A stretch of DNA of 64,000 nt, from the NCBI GenBank assembly GCA_001940855.1, contig MSGS01000031.1:265199-329198 (forward strand), read 5' to 3'. Positions 32,854-41,086 of this stretch are shown here, in pieces. Both the position numbers and the translations under genes were made by a program. Under the pieces are notes generated by a model. That model was not told the DNA's origin and did no database searches. It saw only the letters and a list, made by a program, of their open reading frames with translations. The stretch comes from Christensenellaceae bacterium Phil1 (GTDB taxonomy: Bacteria; Bacillota; Clostridia; Christensenellales; CAG-138). Position 1 is the stretch's first letter, and every line of letters starts with the position of its first letter.

Positions 32854-33152
32854 TAAAAGCCCCTATAAGCACTGCAAAAACCCGCGACATTCATTCCGCA
32901 GGTAAATGGAAGTTCTGTTTGTTCTGTGTGTTCAATTCGTGAAGGCTTGTTTAGATATGCCTTCGGCAACCGTAGTCATGAACTACAGCTGCTCGCTTTC
33001 TATTTTCCGGCGGCTTACTGCCCGCGTGCAATGGCGCGTCGAGCCAAGCGGTCGGTCTATGCGCCGAATGCTCTCATATGGCAAAGTATGTTCGTTTGTG
33101 CATTTTGCACAATAGTTCATTCGGCGTTAAAGGCATATATCATGCCTTTTGC
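32854..33152 (-). promoter_or_regulatory. structured 5' leader of the EPS operon, about 300 nt
   Basis: No reading frame with a ribosome site lies here. On the minus strand several stems can form: AAAGGCAT/ATGCCTTT (33129-33149), a 9-bp perfect inverted repeat CGCCGAATG/CATTCGGCG (33062-33070 and 33118-33126) that encloses an inner perfect hairpin TTGTGCA/TGCACAA (33096-33112), and GTAGT/ACTAC near 32975. The leader ends in a terminator-like hairpin (32876-32902). This arrangement fits control by attenuation or by an antitermination factor; the factor is not in this window. Confidence 0.5.
32876..32902 (-). terminator. possible attenuator just before the EPS operon
   Basis: CCTGCG pairs with CGCGGG (one G-U) over a 15-base loop and is followed by TTTTT on the minus strand, about 25 bases before the first EPS gene. 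The stem is short, so its strength is uncertain. Confidence 0.4.
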
Positions 33153-33158
33153 TGTCTT

Positions 33159-33187
33159 ATTTTATCATACTTTATAAAATGTCTCAA
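33159..33187 (-). promoter_or_regulatory. sigma-A promoter of the EPS operon
   Basis: TTGAGA and TAAAAT are exactly 17 bases apart on the minus strand in an AT-rich setting. Each box differs from consensus at one position. Transcription would start near 33152 and run 16 kb to the terminator at 16.90 kb. Confidence 0.75.
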
Positions 33188-33345
33188 CCTTTTAAGCAAA
33201 GAAAATAAACATACTTATTCTTATCATAGTCTGATATTCTTAATTTTGGCTAAATTAATCCTATTCGAACATTTGTACTTTGTTATTTTTATAACTACCG
33301 TCTTTTTAGCAATCAAAAATCGCCAATTTTTCGGCACTTTTTGCC

Positions 33346-33606
33346 TTGTTCCATCCGGTATCTACCAGTGATACCATAGATTGGAAAGAAGAACGCAGCG
33401 CAAAGACGATACTCGATACCGTGATACCCAAGCTGCATCCGGGCTGCATAATACTTTGCCACAACAATGGCTACAAGATAAAGGAGTACCTGCCTACGCT
33501 CCTTAAAACCGCACAGGAACAGGGCTATGAGTTTGTGACGGTGAGCGAACTGCTCCTTACCGGAGACACCATGATAGATGTAAACGGCGTACAGAAGTTG
33601 AAGTAG
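33346..33606 (+). pseudogene. C-terminal remnant of a polysaccharide deacetylase (CE4/NodB type)
   Basis: The 86 residues match the end of NodB-type deacetylases: TIDWKEE, HPGCIILCHNN and a GYEFVTVSELL close. The N-terminal two thirds, including the catalytic Asp and metal-binding His region, are absent, and the DNA before it is AT-rich and non-coding. The in-frame start is only a TTG without a ribosome site. It is most likely a truncated relic left by the rearrangement that placed the EPS operon here. The plus orientation is opposite to its neighbours. Confidence 0.7.
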
Positions 33607-33618
33607 CAAACAAGCGCA

Positions 33619-33649
33619 GAAGGGATCAAATACTCATATTTGACCCTTC
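33619..33649. terminator. hairpin between convergent genes
   Basis: GAAGGG-A-TCAAATA pairs with TATTTGACCCTTC (one bulge) over a 4-base loop. It lies between the deacetylase relic and a minus-strand gene and may serve both strands; T-runs are weak. Confidence 0.6.
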
Positions 33650-33657
33650 ACATTCAT

Positions 33658-34173
33658 TTATTCTTCATCTTCATGATATTCCTTATATTCGCATGCGATG
33701 TAATCAATCTGTCGTGTTAGGATATAGCTTACATTGCCAGGCTTTGGATCGCCAAGTCGCGTTATTGTTATCATATCATCTGTCACATTCATTGCCTTTC
33801 CCCATGGGCCTATTTCATTATTGCCTTTGAATGCGATCCATATCGGGTAATCATACTTTTTAGCGTATTCACAAACTGCCTTTATCATGCTCCCTCCTTC
33901 GTATATAAACTCGGGAGGTTTATCAGCTATCAATTTATTGGCTTTAATGAGTTTGTCCTCATACTCCCCATCGGCATCGATTCTAAAAATTTTATCAATG
34001 TCATGCACCGACAGTATTTCAAAATTGCCATCTTCATCGAGCATATACATTGCGACTTCCTTTTCATTTAACGCGGCAACATAACCCACGTTGCACCTTG
34101 TTGGGTCGCTTTCGTTTATATATACCGAAATCACTTTTCCATGTTCATAAGCCTGCTTTAGTATTTGGTACAT
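33658..34173 (-). CDS. hypothetical protein, 171 aa
   Basis: A soluble acidic protein starting MYQILKQAYEHG. Two segments look like beta-barrel repeats: KVISVYINESDPTRCNVGYV in the first quarter and WGKAMNVTDDMITI near the end, in the manner of small Sm- or SH3-like folds. No enzyme motif, signal peptide or membrane helix is visible. It lies downstream of the 87-residue gene in the same direction and ends at the hairpin at 33.63 kb. Function unknown. Confidence 0.6.
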   Translation of the reverse strand: MYQILKQAYEHGKVISVYINESDPTRCNVGYVAALNEKEVAMYMLDEDGNFEILSVHDIDKIFRIDADGEYEDKLIKANKLIADKPPEFIYEGGSMIKAVCEYAKKYDYPIWIAFKGNNEIGPWGKAMNVTDDMITITRLGDPKPGNVSYILTRQIDYIACEYKEYHEDEE

Positions 34174-34234
34174 GTCCTATCCCACGCCTTCCTTATATGC
34201 TTGGAATGCTTATCAATTTACTTTAGCTACATGT

Positions 34235-34498
34235 TCACTCAAAGCACCTAAACGTTATCTTTGCCTTGGTAATCACCTCTCCGATAGTCTTATCTTCTAT
34301 CGGATATGAGCATACTTCTTCCGCCGATACATATTCTTTGCTCGATTCATCATTGTGTTGCTCACATGCAGTCCATTTATTTTCGCCTATCATTCCGGCA
34401 AAGTAGAGTTTCCCATTGTATTCAAGCTCTACCTCCCCGCCTCTGCTGATATTGTCTACAAACTCATCTATGGTATCAAACGACTTTTCGTATTTCAT
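34235..34498 (-). CDS. hypothetical protein, 87 aa
   Basis: A small protein behind a GGGGGGAT site. The pattern FDTIDEFVDNISRGGEVELEYNGKLY suggests a helix followed by a beta-hairpin; the 20-residue limit prevents a fuller quote. The style recalls proteins that present a short beta-sheet domain, but no named family comes to mind. 61 bases upstream of the 171-residue gene and probably co-transcribed with it. Confidence 0.55.
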   Translation of the reverse strand: MKYEKSFDTIDEFVDNISRGGEVELEYNGKLYFAGMIGENKWTACEQHNDESSKEYVSAEEVCSYPIEDKTIGEVITKAKITFRCFE

Positions 34499-34517
34499 CT
34501 ATCCCCCCAACAAACAC

Positions 34518-34551
34518 AGCGCCGAATCGGTCATTCGGCCGATTCGGCGCT
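34518..34551 (-). terminator. terminator after the flavodoxin gene
   Basis: AGCGCCGAATCGG pairs with CCGATTCGGCGCT: 13 perfect base pairs over an 8-base loop. The minus-strand tail has few T residues, so it may only partly stop transcription into the two unknown genes. Confidence 0.65.
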
Positions 34552-34558
34552 GCAATCA

Positions 34559-35038
34559 TTATTTCACAACTTCCTCTGCCCACTTTTTCAGTTCATCTGC
34601 GCTCACATTGCGGCGGAAAACCTTGCCTTCAACAAGCTTTGCACCCTTGCAGCTGTTTGCAAGGTACGCATTGGTTTCGCCCATGCCGCTGCCGCCGGAT
34701 GTGGCAAACGGAATTATTGTCTTGCCCGCAAGGTCGTAACCTTCAAGGAAGGTATTCACTATCGTGGGCGCAATATACCACCATATCGGGAATCCTACGA
34801 ATACTTCATCGTATTCATCCATGTTGCTAAGCTTCTTCGCCACAGCAGGACGAGATGCCTTATCGTTCATTTCAACCGAACTTCTGGACTTTTTGTTCGT
34901 CCAGTCAAGGTCTGCCTTGGTATATTTGACATCAGGTTCTATTTCAAAAAGATCCGCACCTATCGCCGCCGCCAAATTCTTGGCAAGGGATGCGGTAACT
35001 CCGCTGGCTGAAAAATATGCAACTAACTTTTTGCTCAT
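34559..35038 (-). CDS. flavodoxin
   Basis: A 159-residue FMN-binding electron carrier. The ATG at 35038 follows GGAGGC; the frame upstream contains the promoter and is not translated. The phosphate-binding loop is YFSASGVTASLA, and the isoalloxazine loops are FVGFPIWWYIAPTIV and FATSGGSGMG. This is the Flavodoxin_4-like type found in many Clostridia. Transcribed alone from its own promoter. Confidence 0.9.
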   Translation of the reverse strand: MSKKLVAYFSASGVTASLAKNLAAAIGADLFEIEPDVKYTKADLDWTNKKSRSSVEMNDKASRPAVAKKLSNMDEYDEVFVGFPIWWYIAPTIVNTFLEGYDLAGKTIIPFATSGGSGMGETNAYLANSCKGAKLVEGKVFRRNVSADELKKWAEEVVK

Positions 35039-35069
35039 ATTATGCCTCCATCTTTTTGTATTTACGATG

Positions 35070-35098
35070 AATATAGTCCAAGCAGACAATTTAGTCAA
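35070..35098 (-). promoter_or_regulatory. sigma-A promoter of the flavodoxin gene
   Basis: TTGACT and TATATT are 17 bases apart on the minus strand, about 30 bases before the flavodoxin start. Confidence 0.75.
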
Positions 35099-35134
35099 GC
35101 CGTGTTTTGCGAAGAATCGACGTTATTATTGCGC

Positions 35135-35161
35135 AAAAAGCCGCCAAGAGATCGGCGGCTT
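35135..35161 (-). terminator. terminator of the amino-sugar operon
   Basis: AAGCCGCC pairs with GGCGGCTT over an 8-base loop and is followed by TTTTT on the minus strand, 25 bases after the PIG-L gene. Confidence 0.88.
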
Positions 35162-35185
35162 CTGAGCATTGTTTAAGGAGAGGGT

Positions 35186-36010
35186 TTATTCTACGCTTTT
35201 TGCTATCGTCAGGAATTCTTCGTCTATGGGTCCGCTGTATTCGCTTATCTCATAGGTTTCAACGTTGCGGATCTTTGCGGCCGATTCAACACCGTAAAGC
35301 TCGGTAAGCTTGCCGCGCAGGCGGTCAGCCTCGGCCTGACTGCCTGCATGGTAACGTTCGCTCAGCATGGCAACCTGCTTTTCGCGCGGCCATTCTATGC
35401 GCTCGGTATGGTGCGGCCAATACATCCAGTCAAAATACTGGCATTCGTGGCAGCTTGCGAGCTTCACCTTCAAATCCATTCTTTCATCCGCCAGCGGCAC
35501 AATAATGTCCGGCTGATGCGGATAGGGCTTCATGAAATCATCGCCCCAGAAAAGTATGGCCGGAGTATCCTCAAGATACGGCGTATCCGGACAAATTTTT
35601 GGTACCGTAAGCAGGAAAGATGCATCCTGCACCAGCAGGGAAACGTTCCTGTGGTCCGCATGGTAGTCGTTGGTACGGTTGGTCAGTATAACATCCGGTG
35701 CAAACGTGCGAATATAGCGGATAAGGTGCTCGCGCGCTTCAAGGGTAACCTGAAGCTGCCCGTCCGGGTAATCCAGCACGTCGTAACGGCCGCCAAGCAG
35801 CCTTCCGCTCGCGGCAGCCTCGCTGCGGCGCTGAAGTTTGAGTTCTTCCCTTGTTACTTCGGCGTGATATGTGCCCGCACTTCCATCCGTAACGGAAAGC
35901 AAACGCACCCGCCAGCCCTTGTCGCGCAGTTTGGAAAGCAGTCCGCCGCAATAGGTATCCGCATCGTCCGGATGGGCGCCTATGCTCAATATGCGCTTAT
36001 CTTTTTTCAT
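35186..36010 (-). CDS. PIG-L (LmbE-like) family deacetylase
   Basis: A 274-residue zinc hydrolase. The metal site is seen in GAHPDDAD (His, Asp, Asp) and in the later YHADHRN; TDGSAGTYH is the third conserved strip. The family removes acetyl groups from GlcNAc units in varied molecules. It is the last gene of an operon with NagB, a ROK repressor and a sugar-type Opp importer, and no nagA is present. I therefore infer that it deacetylates imported GlcNAc or chito-oligosaccharide, as the diacetylchitobiose deacetylases of some archaea do. Ends 25 bases before a terminator. Confidence 0.85.
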   Translation of the reverse strand: MKKDKRILSIGAHPDDADTYCGGLLSKLRDKGWRVRLLSVTDGSAGTYHAEVTREELKLQRRSEAAASGRLLGGRYDVLDYPDGQLQVTLEAREHLIRYIRTFAPDVILTNRTNDYHADHRNVSLLVQDASFLLTVPKICPDTPYLEDTPAILFWGDDFMKPYPHQPDIIVPLADERMDLKVKLASCHECQYFDWMYWPHHTERIEWPREKQVAMLSERYHAGSQAEADRLRGKLTELYGVESAAKIRNVETYEISEYSGPIDEEFLTIAKSVE

Positions 36011-36014
36011 ATGA

Positions 36015-36743
36015 TTACTCCTTTTTATTTGTCAATGCAAAATCGCAAATTATCGTAACGTCCGGATGCAGCTGCAAAAAACTTGCAGGGACATGCGGGT
36101 CAACTTCGCCAAACACGGTTTTTTCTATCGCGTCCCGCTTTGCCGGACCCGATGCCAGCAGCACTATCTTCTTCGCCTTCATTATTCCGGCCATGCCAAG
36201 CGTTATCGCTTTATACGGTACGGCGTCAAGCGATGTGAAATTTCGGCTGTTTGCTTGGCGTGTACTGTCGCTTAGCTTAACTATGTGCGTTGGCGCGCTG
36301 AGCGAAGAGCCGGGTTCATTGAAGCCAATGTGCCCGTTCAGGCCAATGCCAAGCACCTGTATATCAGCGGGACCAATCCGGTCATACAGCGCATCATAGC
36401 GCGCACATTCTTCGTCAAGATCTCCTGCCAAGCCGTTTGGCACATGCGTATTCGTCTTGTCTATATCCACATGGTCAAACAGATGCTCATTCATAAAATA
36501 TCTGTAGCTTTCCGTGTTCGACCAGCTTATGCCAACGTATTCGTCAAGGTTTATGCTCTTTACTTTGGCAAAGGATACCTCATTGGACTTATATGCTTCA
36601 ATAAGCTTATCATAAGTGCCTATGGGCGTGCTGCCCGTTGCCAGGCCCAGCACGCAGTTAGGCTTTGCCTTTATTTCGCTTATCAGCATATCGGCAGCCA
36701 CGCGGCTAAGTTCATCGTAGTTCTTTGTCTCAATCAGTTTCAT
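36015..36743 (-). CDS. nagB: glucosamine-6-phosphate deaminase
   Basis: Converts glucosamine 6-phosphate to fructose 6-phosphate and ammonia. Family marks are LGLATGSTPIGTYDKL for the phosphate loop, SINLDEYVG with the catalytic Asp, and LGIGLNGHIGFNEPG with the ring-opening His. Full length at 242 residues. Only 4 bases separate the PIG-L gene and 3 the ROK regulator gene, so it belongs to the operon. Confidence 0.95.
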   Translation of the reverse strand: MKLIETKNYDELSRVAADMLISEIKAKPNCVLGLATGSTPIGTYDKLIEAYKSNEVSFAKVKSINLDEYVGISWSNTESYRYFMNEHLFDHVDIDKTNTHVPNGLAGDLDEECARYDALYDRIGPADIQVLGIGLNGHIGFNEPGSSLSAPTHIVKLSDSTRQANSRNFTSLDAVPYKAITLGMAGIMKAKKIVLLASGPAKRDAIEKTVFGEVDPHVPASFLQLHPDVTIICDFALTNKKE

Positions 36744-36746
36744 ATG

Positions 36747-37946
36747 TTAAAATCCCGTATCGTTGCTCAAAAGGCGCTTTATCGTTTCTTCTACTGCCAG
36801 GCAGTTCATGCCGTACAGGCTTGCATTCGTGCCCATTTTGGATAAGCATACCTGCAAATTAGGCTGCACGGAACGCGTAAGCCGCCTTTCAACATAACGC
36901 AGCACATTTTGATAGCAGTCGGCAAGGTTGGTTATTATGTTGCCGCTAAGTATTATCCTATCCGAATTATATGCGCAGGAAATGTCACTCACGGCTATGG
37001 CTATATATTCACATATGTCGTTCATCAGCTTAATTATCCGCTCATCTCCGTTTGCGATGGCTTCATTTACGCCCGCAAGTGATGCGCATGCTGGATTTAT
37101 TGACCGTGCATGCTCTATCACGGCGGATTCGCTTATCGTATGTTCAAAGCAGCCTTTGAATTCGCACCTATCTCCTGAAAGGCCTTCAAGCTGCGAATTA
37201 AAATGGCCGATTTCGCCCGCGGCGTTACGGCTGCCGCGCAGCAGCATGCCGTCCACCATTGCCGCGCTGCCAACGCCTGCCCAGCCAAACTTAACATACG
37301 CCATATTTGCCGTGCTTTCGCCCGCACAGGAAAGCAGATATTGTTCGCCAAGCAATGCCGCCTTGCAGTCGTTCTCAACTATTGCCGGCATGTCCAGCGC
37401 CCTTTCAAGTATTCCTACGCCGTCTATGTCCGCCCACTGCATCTGGCTCGATGCTGCTATGTAGCCATTCCTTAAAACGTGGCCAGATATGCTCATGCCG
37501 CAGCACGCTATCCTGTCCCTCGTTATGCCTGCATCGCGGCACATTTCGCCAAGCATTGCATTCAACTCATCCGCAACGGTTTCAAATGATGTGCCACTGA
37601 CGGTTACCAGTTCACGATATACTGCTTGCTTGGTCGCCATATCAACAAGCGTTACCTTGCTTACGTTCGGCATAGCGTCAACGCACAGGCAATACGCCGC
37701 ATCGGCGCATATTTCAAGCAGCGTGCTCGGCCTGCCCGCAACGCCCGCCTGCGCAACGGAATGTTCGGATATAAGCCCTATGCGCTTTAATACGTTAACT
37801 ATGCGCGTCATGCTGGTCGGGCTCAGCCCGGTACGCTTTGCAAGCGATGCACGCGAAATAGGTCCTTCCCGCTTGACCAGATCGAACACCAGCTTTAAAT
37901 TATGAAATTTCAGGTCGGCTTGAGACTTTGGCGACGTCTGATACAT
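36747..37946 (-). CDS. ROK family transcriptional repressor (NagC/XylR-like)
   Basis: The N-terminus has a winged helix-turn-helix (GPISRASLAKRTGLSPTSMTR) and the rest a ROK sugar-binding domain. EIGHFNSQ and a Cys/His set ending in CEFKGCFEH fit the ROK zinc site, with one His-like position unclear. It lies within the operon it probably controls, between oppF and nagB. The ligand is likely GlcNAc, GlcN or a phosphate of these. The dyad at 44.25 kb is a possible operator for it. Confidence 0.88.
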   Translation of the reverse strand: MYQTSPKSQADLKFHNLKLVFDLVKREGPISRASLAKRTGLSPTSMTRIVNVLKRIGLISEHSVAQAGVAGRPSTLLEICADAAYCLCVDAMPNVSKVTLVDMATKQAVYRELVTVSGTSFETVADELNAMLGEMCRDAGITRDRIACCGMSISGHVLRNGYIAASSQMQWADIDGVGILERALDMPAIVENDCKAALLGEQYLLSCAGESTANMAYVKFGWAGVGSAAMVDGMLLRGSRNAAGEIGHFNSQLEGLSGDRCEFKGCFEHTISESAVIEHARSINPACASLAGVNEAIANGDERIIKLMNDICEYIAIAVSDISCAYNSDRIILSGNIITNLADCYQNVLRYVERRLTRSVQPNLQVCLSKMGTNASLYGMNCLAVEETIKRLLSNDTGF

Positions 37947-37965
37947 TTCCTATTCCTCCGTTATA

Positions 37966-38922
37966 TTACCGCTTCTCAAGCTTTTCCCTGTAAGCGGTCA
38001 GTTCCCTTTCGCTCCCGCGGACAAAATGCCCCGGGGCGATCTCCGTCCATATCGGCCGTTCATTTGCCGAATAATTATGGCATGATGGGTCGTATACAAG
38101 CACCTTTTTCTTCTGCTCAACGTGCGGATTGGGTACAGGCACGGCGGAAAGCAGAACACGCGTATACGGATGCAGCGGATGCTTGAACAGTTCTTCCGTC
38201 TCCGCAAGTTCAACTATAACGCCCTTGTGTATAACGGCTATTCTGTTGCATATGAAGCGCATAACGCTAAGGTCGTGCGCTATGAACAGATACGTCAGCC
38301 CGCGTTCCTGCTGCAGCATGCTCATAAGGTTCAGCACCTGTGCGCGTATGGATACATCCAGCGCGCTTATGGGCTCGTCCGCTATTATAAACTCAGGGTC
38401 CATAACAAGGCAGCGCGCTATGCCTATGCGCTGGCGCTGTCCTCCGGAAAACTCATGTGGGAAGCGGCTGGCGAACTCAGGCAGCAGGCCAACATCCAGC
38501 AGAGCCTTCGCGACGCGTTCCTCTATCTCCTCGTGGCTCAGGTCATGCCTTATGTTAGTAAGCCCTTCGCTCACAATATAGTCAACCTTTGCGCGTTCGT
38601 TAAGGCTGGCCATAGGATCCTGGAATATCAGTTGGATATTCTTTATCACCTCTCGGTCAGTCTCGTGATCTATCTGGCCTGATATACGCTTGCCATCGTA
38701 TATCACTTCGCCCGCGGAAAGCTTGTTTATGCGTATTATGGCGCGGCCTATCGTGGTTTTGCCGGAGCCTGATTCACCAACCAGGCCAAACGTTTCGCCG
38801 CGATATACATCAAAGCTTACGTCGTTTACGGCCTTGAACGCATTCTTGCCCTTGCCGAAGGTGACATCCATATTCCTCACGCTGAGAAGCGGCGTTTTTA
38901 TCACCACGTTTTCGTTACTCAT
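37966..38922 (-). CDS. oppF: oligopeptide/oligosaccharide-type ABC importer ATPase (OppF-like)
   Basis: Walker [10 protein letters not shown]-loop QLIFQDP, signature EFSGGQRQR, Walker B FIIADEP and the switch His in IAHDLS are all present. Closely related to the OppF at 10.4 kb over the full length, including the family end FKHPLHPYTRVLL. The ATG at 38922 lies inside the oppD stop region (8-base overlap); a GTG three codons earlier is possible. Placement in an amino-sugar operon suggests that the importer takes up an oligosaccharide. Confidence 0.9.
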   Translation of the reverse strand: MSNENVVIKTPLLSVRNMDVTFGKGKNAFKAVNDVSFDVYRGETFGLVGESGSGKTTIGRAIIRINKLSAGEVIYDGKRISGQIDHETDREVIKNIQLIFQDPMASLNERAKVDYIVSEGLTNIRHDLSHEEIEERVAKALLDVGLLPEFASRFPHEFSGGQRQRIGIARCLVMDPEFIIADEPISALDVSIRAQVLNLMSMLQQERGLTYLFIAHDLSVMRFICNRIAVIHKGVIVELAETEELFKHPLHPYTRVLLSAVPVPNPHVEQKKKVLVYDPSCHNYSANERPIWTEIAPGHFVRGSERELTAYREKLEKR

Positions 38923-39985
38923 CCATATCACCGCTTTCTATGTTTTCAAGCTCCTTCAGCCGCTTCAGGCATTCGGGAGGGTCGATCTTTGGTGCGCGCG
39001 GATCAAGCAGCCAGGTGCGTGCCTTATGCGTGGGTGAAATCTCAAAATACGGCGGACGCACCATGTAGTCTATCTTCAGCGCCTGCGGATTACGCGGGGC
39101 GAATGCATCGCCGCGTATCACGCCGAAAAGTTTGGGCGGCGTACCCTTGATGGAGTAAAGCTCATGACCCTTTTCGCCAAGCTGCGGAAGGCTTGACATA
39201 AGCGCCCATGTATACGGATGCTTGGGATCGAAGAACACTTCTTCACTCGTACCCACTTCAACTATGTCGCCGGCATACATAACGGCTATCCTGTCCGCCA
39301 CGTTGGCTACCACGCCAAGGTCATGCGTGATGTATATCGTGGTCATGCCGTATTTGCGGCACAGATCCTTTATAAGCGAAAGTATCTGCGCCTGTATCGT
39401 AACGTCAAGCGCGGTCGTGGGTTCATCGCATATCAGTATTTCCGGCGAACATGCAACAGCTATTGCTATTACCACCCTTTGCCTCATGCCGCCCGAAAAC
39501 TCATGCGGATACTGCTTGTAACGCCTTTCAGGCTCCGATATGCCAACGTCCTTCAGTATGTTCAGCGTTTCCGCCTTGGCCTGAGCGTGGTTCATGCCGC
39601 GATTCAATATAAGTGCTTCGCTTATCTGCCAACCTATAGTTTTAAGCGGGTTAAGGCTGGTCATTGGATCCTGCATTACCATGGCAATTTTCTTGCCGCG
39701 TATTTTCGCCCATTCCCGTTCCGTTTTGAACTTGGCCAGATCCATTCCTTCAAAAAGTATCTCGCCCTTATCTATGGTGCCGTTTTTGTCAAGTAGGCCT
39801 ATGAAATTCTTGGTCAGCACCGACTTGCCTGAGCCGGACTCGCCAACTATGGCAAGGCTTTCGCCCTTATATACGTCCAAACTCACGCCGCGTATCGCGT
39901 GCAGGCTTTTTCCTCTCAGGCTGAAGCGCACACTAAGGTCTTTTACGGAAAGAATAACTTCTTTGTTCTGCAAATAGTTTTCCAT
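38915..39985 (-). CDS. oppD: oligopeptide/oligosaccharide-type ABC importer ATPase (OppD-like)
   Basis: A 356-residue ATPase with Walker A GESGSGKS, signature EFSGGMRQR, Walker B ILICDEP and switch His in ITHDLG. The C-terminal FFDPKHPYTWALMSS belongs to the Opp/Dpp family. About the same length and order as the OppD of the first opp operon, so the two operons look like old duplicates. 11 bases from oppC. Confidence 0.9.
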   Translation of the reverse strand: MENYLQNKEVILSVKDLSVRFSLRGKSLHAIRGVSLDVYKGESLAIVGESGSGKSVLTKNFIGLLDKNGTIDKGEILFEGMDLAKFKTEREWAKIRGKKIAMVMQDPMTSLNPLKTIGWQISEALILNRGMNHAQAKAETLNILKDVGISEPERRYKQYPHEFSGGMRQRVVIAIAVACSPEILICDEPTTALDVTIQAQILSLIKDLCRKYGMTTIYITHDLGVVANVADRIAVMYAGDIVEVGTSEEVFFDPKHPYTWALMSSLPQLGEKGHELYSIKGTPPKLFGVIRGDAFAPRNPQALKIDYMVRPPYFEISPTHKARTWLLDPRAPKIDPPECLKRLKELENIESGDMDE

Positions 39986-39996
39986 GCTGCGCCTCC

Positions 39997-41085
39997 TTAA
40001 ACGTGATTCTTAGGATCGGCCGCATCACTGAACGCATTGCCGATGATATAGAACGCAATAGTTATAAACGCCACAACGGCTGCCGGGAACACAAGCTGAT
40101 ATCTCAACGTGCTGTCCATCATCAGTACGCGGCCGGCTTCAACCAGATTGCCCAGCGAAGCTTGGGATGTGGGTATGCCAAGACCAATATAGGTAAGGAA
40201 TACCTCGTCGCCTATGGCGCCGGGAATTGCAAGCGAAGTTTGCAGCATAATTACCGAAACCATCTGCGGCAGCAGGTTCTTTACAACTATCCTCAGTGTG
40301 CTGCTGCCAAGGCAGCGAGACGCCAGATTATAGTCCCTGTCGCGGAATATAACGACCTGATTGCGGATAAAGCGGGCCATGGCCATCCATCCAACCATGC
40401 ACATGGATATGATTATGGTGGTCATGCTCGGGCGCAGTATGTAGCTTACAAGGATCAATATAAGCGTTTGCGGGATATTACTTATTACATTATATATCTC
40501 CGTCAGCGCTTTATCAAGACTCCTTACGTAACCCCATGCCATGCCTATTATAACGCCAAATATAAGATCGCTCAGCGCGACCACAAGGCCGATTATTATG
40601 GACGTGCGCGTGCCGGCCCATACCCTTGCCCAAAGGTCCTGACCTATCGCGTTTGTTCCGAACCAATATTCGCTGCACGGCGCAAGGTTACGAAGATGCA
40701 TGCCGGTTTCGGGGTCATTGTTTATTGTAACGGGGTCATGCTGATTGGGCAGCAGCGGCTGAATGAAAGCGAAGGCAATTATCGCTATCAGCGCAACTAT
40801 CAGTATGCGTGCAGCCCTATTGCGCCAAAAGTTTTTGAACGTGCTCGCCCAGTATGAATAGTTTGAATATGCCGTGCGCTCGGCATCCTGCTCGTTAAAG
40901 CCATGCGGTTCAAACCATTTGGGGTCTATTGCGGCTATCTGCTCTGCGGTATAATCCGCCGCATCATACATAGGCAGCTCTTTATCCGCCTGCTCCAGCG
41001 CAAGGCCCTCCTGTATGTGCTGATCCAGTTCGTCTATGCGGCGCATCTGCCTGTTGAAAAGGAGTTTTTTCTTCTTATCTGCCAT
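39997..41085 (-). CDS. oppC: oligopeptide/oligosaccharide-type ABC importer permease (OppC-like)
   Basis: A 362-residue permease with a 90-residue cytoplasmic start ending YSNYSYWASTFKNFW, a first membrane helix (ILIVALIAIIAFAF) and a five-helix permease core. The EAA-loop lies at NLASRCLGSSTLRI. Shares the YSNYSYW block with the OppC at 12.4 kb, which supports common descent. Confidence 0.9.
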   Translation of the reverse strand: MADKKKKLLFNRQMRRIDELDQHIQEGLALEQADKELPMYDAADYTAEQIAAIDPKWFEPHGFNEQDAERTAYSNYSYWASTFKNFWRNRAARILIVALIAIIAFAFIQPLLPNQHDPVTINNDPETGMHLRNLAPCSEYWFGTNAIGQDLWARVWAGTRTSIIIGLVVALSDLIFGVIIGMAWGYVRSLDKALTEIYNVISNIPQTLILILVSYILRPSMTTIIISMCMVGWMAMARFIRNQVVIFRDRDYNLASRCLGSSTLRIVVKNLLPQMVSVIMLQTSLAIPGAIGDEVFLTYIGLGIPTSQASLGNLVEAGRVLMMDSTLRYQLVFPAAVVAFITIAFYIIGNAFSDAADPKNHV

Positions 41086-41086
41086 T

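Noticed and set aside
33062..33126. Invertible promoter flanked by CGCCGAATG/CATTCGGCG repeats
   Set aside because: The arms are only 9 bp and 47 bases apart, the promoter lies outside them, and no active recombinase is nearby. An RNA structure explains the repeats better.
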